In this document: positions 46,896 through 53,508 of the stretch, piece after piece
Numbering within the stretch: position 1 is the stretch's first letter
Layout: each line of letters opens with the position of its first letter
Program-made: the position numbers and the translations under genes
The notes under the pieces: model-generated
The model's input: the letters and a program-made list of their open reading frames with translations, nothing else
Databases searched by the model: none
Told to the model about the DNA's origin: nothing
From: CAYVTD01 sp964577665
GTDB lineage: Bacteria > Bacteroidota > Ignavibacteria > Kapaibacteriales > UBA2268
Reading direction: 5' to 3'
Assembly: GCA_964577665.1 (NCBI GenBank)
Contig: CAZOBD010000001.1
Location: 11,914 to 75,913, forward strand
DNA length: 64,000 nucleotides

Positions 46896-47486
46896 TTATT
46901 TAACCACTACCATAATATTTCTGAGAGAATATCTGTCAAATGAAGGAGCGCCTGAAAGCTGACCGGGGCGCACTGACAGTTCGTAAACATAAGAACCGGA
47001 GCTGACATCTCTGCCGCTGTTGTCTCTTGCGTCCCAGTTTACGCTGAAAGTACCTGCGCTGTGCATACCTTCATAAAGGGTCTTTACCAAATTGCCCATT
47101 ACATCATATATCTTTAATGTTAAATATCCGGAGCGCTGCAGTTCGCAGCGAATCTCGGTTGAATGGCTGAAAGGATTGGGGTAATTCTTAAGCGGATTTA
47201 CGCTGATTTCCATATTAGGCTCCTTAACACTGGTGCCTTCATCAATAGGATCCGGCACCCAAAAGCCCTGATATACATCAAATTTTTCGTTGCTGAGAGA
47301 TAATTTTTCAATTGCGAACTGCCCGGAAGCGCCCGAAAGTGATTCACCGTCTTCATTTTGCAGGTTTACCGAGCCTCCGCTGGTGACGACCCATTTCTTA
47401 ATAGTAAAGTCCTGGGCACTTGTATCTACAAACAGCAGAAGGGCTGTAAGCAGTATCGCCAGTAAGTAGAGGAATGTTTTCTTCAT
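46896..47486 (-). CDS. Small secreted protein with FlgD-like / T9SS C-terminal domain
   Basis: 196 residues. A signal peptide (MKKTFLYLLAILLTALLLF, cut near DTSAQ) is followed by IKKWVVTSGGSVNLQNEDG and FDVYQGFWVPDP, a short domain common in FCB secreted proteins. The C-terminal 85 residues start at NYPNPFSHSTEIR and run through YLTLKIYDVMGNLVKTLYEG and WDARDNSGRDVSSGSYVYEL, the type A sorting / FlgD-Ig form. A ribosome site (AAAGGAG, 47497-47503) lies 10 nt before the ATG. It is the first gene of the leftward block, 94 bp upstream of the beta-helix gene, and probably shares its transcript. It may be an accessory of that fibre; this is inferred from position only. Confidence 0.8.
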   Translation of the reverse strand: MKKTFLYLLAILLTALLLFVDTSAQDFTIKKWVVTSGGSVNLQNEDGESLSGASGQFAIEKLSLSNEKFDVYQGFWVPDPIDEGTSVKEPNMEISVNPLKNYPNPFSHSTEIRCELQRSGYLTLKIYDVMGNLVKTLYEGMHSAGTFSVNWDARDNSGRDVSSGSYVYELSVRPGQLSGAPSFDRYSLRNIMVVVK

Positions 47487-47546
47487 AATAAGCTAACTCC
47501 TTTAATATGTTAATATTTATTAAATCTATTAATTTCAAAATACGAA

Positions 47547-47560
47547 CGGCACAAGTGCCG
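47547..47560. promoter_or_regulatory. Palindrome CGGCACAAGTGCCG, possible operator
   Basis: A perfect 6-bp-arm inverted repeat about 60 bp upstream of the 47486 start codon, unusually GC-rich for this spacer. It could bind a regulator of the surface-protein operon, or be a short hairpin. Nothing else supports a specific role. Confidence 0.25.
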
Positions 47561-48127
47561 GTTTTTATCAATTCAATATTTCGCAATAATTATGCCAATG
47601 AGCTCTTCCCGAAGGATTTAGCATATATCACAACAAGAAATCATTTGGAGCGAAACTCCTCATGACCATAAAATCTAAAATAAGACATTTCAACTTAATA
47701 TTCAAATAAAGTTTTAATTTAGATTATTAAGAATACATCAGCCCTTCTTTTATTTATTGCTTTTATTTCAATGATTTAAGCGATTTATTAGTATTAACCG
47801 CCCTTTAATTAATTTTTAAATTTAATTAATTTCTTTTTTTATTTCAATGTACCGGCAGATACACCCGTTACATACATTAAATATATGTAATCAATTCTGC
47901 AAAATATAAACATTACTATAACAGCGTCTTTTGCAGCATTCTCTGCTTTTGGTTCCGGTATTTTCCATGCGATAACGTTTATGCTGCATTATTTTTATGT
48001 TTGTAACTCATAATCATTATAAAGATAAGCCCTATTACTATGTTTTACAAGTTTTATTTAAAAAATATTAATAAAAAAATGCCTTTTTTTCTTATAATTG
48101 TAAAATCTGTGTAATTTTTTTCTCAGG

Positions 48128-48156
48128 TTGACATTTACAAATTAATTTATATTAAT
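48128..48156 (+). promoter_or_regulatory. Possible sigma-70-like promoter of rsmB
   Basis: TTGACA at 48128 and ATTAAT at 48151 with a 17-nt spacer, directly ahead of the ATG at 48162. The implied leader is almost absent, and the region is so AT-rich that chance matches are likely. Confidence 0.25.
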
Positions 48157-48161
48157 AATAT

Positions 48162-49625
48162 ATGAAAATTTCATCACTTTTAAACCATTCAGCCCAGCTT
48201 CTGGAAGCAATTCTTAGCTCTTCAAACCCGGCAGATAAAGTTTCAAACCACTTTTTGAGAAGAAAAAAATACATTGGGAGCAAAGACAGAAAATTCATAT
48301 CGGAAACCGTTTTTTGCTCGTTAAGACACCTTCTGATTTTAAATTCTATTTTGAATTATATTATTGATCATAAAAATATAAAAATTTCAGCCAAGCAGGA
48401 ATCATTTTTAAGAGTTTTGATTTTAGCGGCACTATCCTGCGAATTCCAAAATCAAATCGAGTGGCTGAAAACCGAAGCTGTGCAAAATACGGCAAAATTC
48501 TCCGGAGCCGCTCTTCCCCGCGGCAAAAATGATACTATTGTTCTTTTTTCGGAAATTATAGCCGAAAACAAAATAGAAATTGATCCGGTTTTTTTATATG
48601 AAACAGCAGGCGAATATTTTATAAAACTTGAATCGGCTCTTAAAAATTTAAAATATGAAAATATCTCAGACACACATTTTGAAATCATTGAAAAAAGATA
48701 CTCCTTTCCCTTGTTTCTGTTAAAAAAAATTACAAAAAGAAACCCTTTTATAAAAACCGCCGAAATTGCCGAGTCGATGCTTCATGACGCGCCGGTATGC
48801 CTGCGGACTGCCGTAACGGAAATTAGCAGAGACAAAATAGCAAGCAGGCTCTTGCAGGAAGGTATTGAAGCCTGCCCCGGACGCCTTTCACCCGTCAGCA
48901 TAATACTGCGCCGGCGGGCTAATATTCTGCAAACCGAATTATTCCGCTCAGGTTTTATTGAAGTACAGGACGAAGGCAGCCAGCTTATATCTTATGCTTT
49001 GTCCCCGGGAGAAAAATCTACTGTCCTCGATGCTTGCGCAGGCGCTGGAGGAAAAACACTTCATATAGCGTCAATTCAAAACGATAAAGGGAAAATAACG
49101 GCATCTGATATTGATCTGAGAAAACTGAAGGAACTGAACAGCCGCGCAAAACGCTTCGGTTATACATCAATAAAAACCGTTCTAAGCAGCCCCTCTGCGG
49201 ATAAAACACCAAAAAACAATAAACATTTTCAAAAAAACTACGAGTATGTTTTAATTGATGCTCCATGCTCAGGAAGTGGAACCTTCCGCCGAAACCCGAA
49301 ACAGAAATATTTCATAACAGATTCGCTGATTAAAAAACTCAATGAAAATCAACTTCGTATTTTAAATTATTACTCTGAACTGACAGCGCCCGGCGGAATT
49401 TTGGTGTATGCTACCTGCTCGCTTCTACCCGACGAAAACGAAGAAATCATAGAAAAGTTTTTAATAGCAAATCCTGACTTTCAACCTGATAATATTTTGC
49501 CGGTATTCGAGGGAAACAAAATAAAAATTGCCGGGCTTAAAGAAGGTGATTTTTACCTCACTTTAAATCCGGCAGAACATAAAACGGACGGTTTTTTTAT
49601 GTGCAGGATGAAACGCAGATTCTAA
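48162..49625 (+). CDS. rsmB: 16S rRNA (cytosine-C5) methyltransferase, RsmB family
   Basis: 487 residues. The first ~140 form a helical NusB-like RNA-binding domain. The C-terminal half is a NOL1/NOP2/Sun methyltransferase: SAM-binding motif I LDACAGAGGKT near residue 289, ASDIDLRKL, motif IV VLIDAPCSGSGTFRRNP near 362 with one catalytic Cys, and motif VI YATCSLLPDENEE near 415 with the second Cys. It transfers a methyl group from SAM to C5 of a cytosine in 16S rRNA (C967 in E. coli). RsmB rather than RsmF is chosen because of the NusB-like N-terminus. The gene converges on the ParB-like gene with 21 bp between the stops. Confidence 0.88.
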   Translation: MKISSLLNHSAQLLEAILSSSNPADKVSNHFLRRKKYIGSKDRKFISETVFCSLRHLLILNSILNYIIDHKNIKISAKQESFLRVLILAALSCEFQNQIEWLKTEAVQNTAKFSGAALPRGKNDTIVLFSEIIAENKIEIDPVFLYETAGEYFIKLESALKNLKYENISDTHFEIIEKRYSFPLFLLKKITKRNPFIKTAEIAESMLHDAPVCLRTAVTEISRDKIASRLLQEGIEACPGRLSPVSIILRRRANILQTELFRSGFIEVQDEGSQLISYALSPGEKSTVLDACAGAGGKTLHIASIQNDKGKITASDIDLRKLKELNSRAKRFGYTSIKTVLSSPSADKTPKNNKHFQKNYEYVLIDAPCSGSGTFRRNPKQKYFITDSLIKKLNENQLRILNYYSELTAPGGILVYATCSLLPDENEEIIEKFLIANPDFQPDNILPVFEGNKIKIAGLKEGDFYLTLNPAEHKTDGFFMCRMKRRF

Positions 49626-49646
49626 AATGGCACAATCCAAATTAAA

Positions 49647-50564
49647 CTATTTTTCTTTTATTTTTGCTTTTGCTTCCAAATCAGCTTCAATCAATTTTCT
49701 CAGGTATTCGGATATATTTTTTGTTTTAGATTTCAATCTTTCCTTAACATCGCTTTCCACGTAAAAACCGATTTTCTGTCTTGTGAGAGCTTCGGCAGCT
49801 TTTTTCTTTCTTCTTTCCTCAAGTTTCTTTTTTCTTTTTTCAAGTTCGATTCTGTCATTTGTTACAATTCTCACAGCAGTTTTTTCATCGAGTTCGTCTC
49901 TGTCCATAAATTTTTTTATTTTCTTTTTATCGTGAGCGGTGAGTTTCATTTTAATCCCGGAGTCAGGTTGTGGAATTTTTTCCACCACCTCTACCTCTTT
50001 TTTCAAAATAGATTTTTTAGCCTGAGCAATTGTCATATCCCCTTTTTTAACACTTTCAAATACCCTTTCATTTTCCTGTTTCAACTTTTTTGCATCAGAC
50101 ACATAACGCTCGTTTACGCCGAAAATCCTTGCAGCTTTTGCCCTTGATTTTTCAGGTGGTGGCAATTTTTCCACCACCTCGCCTTTTCTTAAAGCTCTGT
50201 TTTTAATACGCTTTATCTCTTCGTTCCTTTTTTCGATTGTCGGCAAAAGGTCAACTGCAAGACATGCTTTTTGACTCGTGTTAAGATGTCTTCTGTGAAG
50301 ATTAAGGGATAAAACAAAGTCGATTAAATCATCTTCATGTCCTTCATATTGTTTAAATTTCGGCTCTTCGTTAACAGCAATACAGGCAAGATATCTGTTT
50401 CTGCCGTCGATGATTTTTCCTTTAAAAAGCCAAATTGGTTCGTTCAATCCGTTGCGTCTGATGTCATCTTTCAGAGCCTCGAATTCACCTTTTTCCATCA
50501 TCGGAAAAATATTGGCTACGTCATGAAATTCCAGTTTTTCTTTCTTCATTTTTCCCTGGGTCAT
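49647..50564 (-). CDS. Orphan ParB-like (ParBc domain) DNA-binding protein with ribbon-helix-helix-like tail
   Basis: 305 residues. Residues 10-85 form a ParB N-terminal domain (LKDDIRRNGLNEPIWLFKGK, then IIDGRNRYLA), where DGRNRYLA replaces the usual GERR box. A helical HTH-like middle follows (KAARIFGVNERYVSDAKKL, AQAKKSI). The last 50 residues (KIGFYVESDVKERLKSKT, then ISEYLRKLIEADL) resemble a ribbon-helix-helix. Two near-identical peptides, VVEKLPPPE and VVEKIPQPD, are encoded by palindromic elements at 50154-50179 and 49965-49990 in the same reading frame. There is no ParA nearby, so a chromosome-partition role is unlikely; it is more like regulators found on mobile elements. The alternative start at 50549 has AGGG upstream and is equally possible. 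Confidence 0.75.
   Translation of the reverse strand: MTQGKMKKEKLEFHDVANIFPMMEKGEFEALKDDIRRNGLNEPIWLFKGKIIDGRNRYLACIAVNEEPKFKQYEGHEDDLIDFVLSLNLHRRHLNTSQKACLAVDLLPTIEKRNEEIKRIKNRALRKGEVVEKLPPPEKSRAKAARIFGVNERYVSDAKKLKQENERVFESVKKGDMTIAQAKKSILKKEVEVVEKIPQPDSGIKMKLTAHDKKKIKKFMDRDELDEKTAVRIVTNDRIELEKRKKKLEERRKKKAAEALTRQKIGFYVESDVKERLKSKTKNISEYLRKLIEADLEAKAKIKEK
49965..49990. repeat. 26-bp palindromic element, in-frame copy 1
   Basis: Arms AGGTTGTGGAA and TTCCACCACCT (one mismatch) lie inside the ParB-like gene and encode VVEKIPQP. It is the same family as 50154-50179 and the noncoding copy at 53392-53417. Confidence 0.8.
50154..50179. repeat. 26-bp palindromic element, in-frame copy 2
   Basis: Arms AGGTGGTGG and CCACCACCT are a perfect 9-bp match around CAATTTTT. 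It lies in the ParB-like gene in the same codon phase as the copy 190 bp away and encodes VVEKLPPP. Confidence 0.8.
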
Positions 50565-50691
50565 TATTTGAACAATTATTTTTTCTTTATCTTCATGTTA
50601 GTTTTTTTTATACAAAAATGTAAAAAAGGAAATTCATTGACAATTTTTTTTTAAGTTTTGAAATTATATGTTACATTTTTCTTAAAAATTT

Positions 50692-51315
50692 ATGAAAATA
50701 AAAAATATTATTTTTGATTTCGGGGGAGTTTTATACGAAATAAATCATACAGAAAGCTTGAATAAATTTTCTGAGCTGTCATCCGAACCTGCTCTTTTTT
50801 CTCCTGAAAATTTAAAATCATTTCAAAAAAACGAATATCTTACCGGCTACGAATCAGGCAGAATAAGCTCAAAAGAATTTCGGCATATTTTAAAAAAGCA
50901 GTTCAAAATAAAAGCATCGGATGAAATATTTGATGAAGCTTGGAATGCAACTCTCGTATCACTTTATCCCGATTCTTTGGAAATCGTGAAGTCTTATAAA
51001 AAAATCGGGAAAATTTTTTTACTCAGCAACACAAGTGAAATCCATTACAAAAAATTTGAACCGGAATGCAGAAATCTCTTCTCACTATTTGAGAAATGTT
51101 TTTTTTCTTTTCAGCTCGGCGTGATAAAACCAAATCCTGAGATATATAAAAAAGTAATCTCCACAGCCGCTATTAATCCCGGTGAAACTCTTTTCATTGA
51201 CGATACCGAGGCAAATCTTCCACCTGCAAAAAATGCAGGTATGAAAGTAATCCATCTCCAAAATCGCCGTCAATTATATGATTTATTAAACCATATTAAC
51301 GTAGAGAATAATTAA
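50692..51315 (+). CDS. HAD-superfamily hydrolase (subfamily IA phosphatase)
   Basis: 207 residues covering the whole HAD fold. Motif I is IIFDFGGVLYE with nucleophile Asp9; the second Asp of the classic DxD is Gly, as in YihX-like members. Motif II is FLLSNTS, motif III Lys is in GVIKPNPEIYKKV, and motif IV is LFIDDTEANLPPAKNAG. The cap between motifs I and II is a small helical bundle. This suggests a phosphatase of a small sugar or nucleotide phosphate; the substrate cannot be read from sequence. It is transcribed divergently from the ParB-like gene across 127 bp. Confidence 0.85.
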   Translation: MKIKNIIFDFGGVLYEINHTESLNKFSELSSEPALFSPENLKSFQKNEYLTGYESGRISSKEFRHILKKQFKIKASDEIFDEAWNATLVSLYPDSLEIVKSYKKIGKIFLLSNTSEIHYKKFEPECRNLFSLFEKCFFSFQLGVIKPNPEIYKKVISTAAINPGETLFIDDTEANLPPAKNAGMKVIHLQNRRQLYDLLNHINVENN

Positions 51316-51397
51316 TAAAAGAATTTCTTGCCGCTTCTCCATAAAAGATTCTATAAATCTCAAGTATCGTTCATCAGTTTTTTTACTTTCTGCTTCA

Positions 51398-51428
51398 GAT
51401 GTCCAAAATCTGCCGGAAGTTGGAAATC
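51398..51428. repeat. 31-bp palindrome, degenerate copy
   Basis: Same length and outer bases as the perfect copies (GATGTCCAAAATCTG and GGAAGTTGGAAATC) but with several mismatches between the arms. It is preceded by TTTTTACTTTCTGCTTCA, like the copy at 9838. Confidence 0.6.
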
Positions 51429-51454
51429 TCTTTCCTCCAACTGCTAAGCCATCG

Positions 51455-51527
51455 CGAAGAGCGTAGCGACAAAGCAATCAACAGTCTTATGCAGATTTCT
51501 TATAGATTGCTTCGCTTTGCTCCTAAT
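51455..51527. repeat. Hairpin repeat of the AGCGAAGCAATC type
   Basis: Inverted arms CGAAGAGCGTAGCGAC...AAGCAATC and GATTGCTTCGCTTTGC. The same element, in the other orientation, is at 61682-61763. Confidence 0.7.
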
Positions 51528-51553
51528 ATCATTGATTTAAAAAATATTCACCC

Positions 51554-51600
51554 ACTTGTGTATTTTCCCTTTTATGTATGGTTCATCTGTTTATTTTTTT
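51554..51600 (-). repeat. Dispersed ~55-bp box (leftward, diverged copy)
   Basis: Read leftward: AAAAATAAACAGATGAAC, then CATAAAAGGGAAAAT and ACACAAGTG. It is related to the copies at 9763, 10049, 56771, 56967 and 61831. Confidence 0.6.
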
Positions 51601-51625
51601 GAAAATAATTATTTCGTTAATTTTG
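51598..51625 (+). promoter_or_regulatory. Bacteroidota-type promoter of the exonuclease/UvrC-like gene
   Basis: TTTG, 16 nt, TAATTTTG, ending 28 nt before the ATG at 51654. The spacing is identical to the promoter at 12366-12393. The TTTG overlaps the end of a dispersed repeat box. Confidence 0.5.
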
Positions 51626-51653
51626 TAAAGAACACTTAATATCGGAAATTGAA

Positions 51654-53366
51654 ATGAGCGGCATCTGGCAGCAGAAATATTGTGTAATTGACGTTGAAAC
51701 AACGGGTGCAAATTCCGTAAAGAACCGTCTTATAGAAATAGCCTGCGTGCAAACTCAGGCAGGACAGATTTTATCTAAATATTCTACTCTTATCAATCCA
51801 CATCAGTTTATCCCCATTTTTATACAAAAGATGACGGGCATAAGAAACGAATCGGTTTTCAAAGCACCTGAACCCAAAGAAGTACTTCCCGTAGTAAAAG
51901 AAATCATGCTTGACGGCAGCAATATATTCGTTGCGCACAATGCGAGTTTCGACTACGCATTCGTAAAAGCATCATTTCAAAGAATCGGCACAAATATGCC
52001 TGAAATACCTAAACTCTGTACTTTAAAGCTTGCCAGACGGCTGCTCCCTCCGAATATAAAAAAGAACGTTGGTTCGCTGTCGCAGTATTTCAATATTGAT
52101 GTAAGAGGACGTCACCGCGCGCTCGGAGACGCCGAAGCCACGGCAAAAATACTTGTCGAACTGCTTGAAATCGCAGAGTCTAATCACGGAATTACTACAA
52201 CCGAGGAACTTATACGATTTCACAATAAACCCTCAAGAACATACAAAACAGGTACAACAGTCCTCAAGCGCCTCAATCCTTTTTTGGAAATGCTCCCGAA
52301 TGCTGCCGGCGTATATTATTTTAAAGATTCACGAGGAGATATCCTCTATGTCGGCAAAGCAAAATCTCTTAAGCACCGGGTAAAATCATATTTTTCTCAA
52401 GAGAGTATGCGCTCAAAAAAGATTGCGGATATGCTGAAAAAAAGTTATGAAATCACATGGACCGAAACCGATACCGAATTAGGTGCGCTGCTACTTGAAT
52501 CAAAAGAAATAAAAAGACTTCTTCCCCCTTACAACGTAATGGATAAAAGGTATCAAAATCTTCCTTTCATAAAAATAGATACCTCAGACCCCTATCCTAA
52601 ACTTGAAATAACCGATACGATTGACAACGATAATTCTGAATACTACGGCCCCTTCAGAAGCGCATTTTTGGCAAAAACAGTCATTTCTATAGTAGATAAA
52701 ACATTCAGACTCAGAAAATGCGAAAAAATGCCAAAAGGCAAAGCTGCCCGCTCATGCCTATTTTTTCATATTGACAAATGCGTTTCTCCCTGCACTAACG
52801 GCAATCAAGCCGATTACGTCGGCGAACTCGAGAAAGTCCGTTCATTTTTAAGCGGAAATGCAGACGGTATTCTTGCCCGGCTCGAAGCAGAAATGAAGAA
52901 TTATTCTTCCATGCTCGAATTTGAAAAAGCCTTAATTCTGAAAAACAATCTTCTCGAGCTTCAAAAGCTGTTTCAAAACAAAATAGACGTACCTTCTTCA
53001 GTTAAAAAAAATAACGCAGTATTTCTTCTTCCGGCATCAGGAAGAGAAAAAACAATAGAAATTTTCGTAATAAGGCATGGCACCTTGTTCCATCAGGAAA
53101 TTATCGGCAGAATGGCTCCGCTAACCGGTATCAAGCATATAATTCACAATGCTTTTTATAACGGACTCCCGGAAAACACTCCTTTTACAAAAGAATCCGT
53201 TAACGAGATGAAAATAATCAGTTCGTGGCTTTTCAAGCACAGCGCCGAGTTCAAATATGTTTTCATCGAATCTAAATCCGAATCAGAAGCATTTAACGAA
53301 CTTCAAGAGCAAGTGCGGAAATTTTCATTTGCAGCCAGGTCTTCCGAAAGAGAATTCGTTTTTTAA
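51654..53366 (+). CDS. DEDDh exonuclease fused to UvrC N-terminal (GIY-YIG) nuclease
   Basis: 570 residues. Residues 8-175 are a DnaQ-type 3'-5' exonuclease: VIDVETTGA (DxE), HNASFDYAFV and HRALGDAEAT (H and last D). Residues 215-300 are a GIY-YIG domain: AAGVYYFKDSRGDILYVGKA, then LKHRVKSYF. The UvrC-type middle follows, with four cysteines (RKCEK, RSCLFFH, DKCVSPC) matching the [4Fe-4S] ligands of UvrC, then a UVR-like helix pair (LEFEKALILKNNLLELQKLF). The UvrC C-terminal RNase H-like nuclease and helix-hairpin-helix are absent, so it would cut only one side of a lesion, like E. coli Cho. Such fusions, often annotated as DNA polymerase III epsilon, are known in Bacteroidota and Actinobacteria. 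Role: DNA repair. Confidence 0.88.
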   Translation: MSGIWQQKYCVIDVETTGANSVKNRLIEIACVQTQAGQILSKYSTLINPHQFIPIFIQKMTGIRNESVFKAPEPKEVLPVVKEIMLDGSNIFVAHNASFDYAFVKASFQRIGTNMPEIPKLCTLKLARRLLPPNIKKNVGSLSQYFNIDVRGRHRALGDAEATAKILVELLEIAESNHGITTTEELIRFHNKPSRTYKTGTTVLKRLNPFLEMLPNAAGVYYFKDSRGDILYVGKAKSLKHRVKSYFSQESMRSKKIADMLKKSYEITWTETDTELGALLLESKEIKRLLPPYNVMDKRYQNLPFIKIDTSDPYPKLEITDTIDNDNSEYYGPFRSAFLAKTVISIVDKTFRLRKCEKMPKGKAARSCLFFHIDKCVSPCTNGNQADYVGELEKVRSFLSGNADGILARLEAEMKNYSSMLEFEKALILKNNLLELQKLFQNKIDVPSSVKKNNAVFLLPASGREKTIEIFVIRHGTLFHQEIIGRMAPLTGIKHIIHNAFYNGLPENTPFTKESVNEMKIISSWLFKHSAEFKYVFIESKSESEAFNELQEQVRKFSFAARSSEREFVF

Positions 53367-53391
53367 TTAAGTCTCGGCAGTCTAATTAATT

Positions 53392-53417
53392 AGGTTGTGG
53401 AAAAAATTCCACCACTT
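53392..53417. repeat. 26-bp palindromic element, intergenic copy
   Basis: Arms AGGTTGTGG and CCACCACTT around AAAAAATT, 26 bp after the stop of the exonuclease fusion gene. Same family as the two in-frame copies in the ParB-like gene about 3.3 kb away. Confidence 0.75.
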
Positions 53418-53508
53418 CAATCACACCTAAATTTAAACTAAACTTCGGTATTTTCGTCAATTAAATTAATATTTATTCAGATTTATTTTCAGATTTAAAT
53501 AGAATATT

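Larger units (their letters stand above)
47487..48161. other. AT-rich divergent promoter region
   Basis: 675 bases between the leftward surface-protein block and the rightward rsmB gene. No gene, tRNA or known repeat is seen. It holds a short palindrome at 47547-47560 and a possible rsmB promoter at 48128-48156; the rest is low-complexity A/T. Confidence 0.6.
51316..51653. other. Intergenic spacer with dispersed repeats
   Basis: 338 bases without a gene. They hold a degenerate 31-bp palindrome, a GCGTAGCGAC / GCTTCGCTTTGC hairpin and a leftward copy of the ~55-bp box. The right end of that box supplies the TTTG of the putative promoter at 51598-51625. Confidence 0.75.

Noticed and set aside
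47487..48161. Possible small RNA or tRNA in the long AT-rich spacer
   Set aside because: No cloverleaf, no convincing promoter-terminator pair and no conserved structured motif could be seen.
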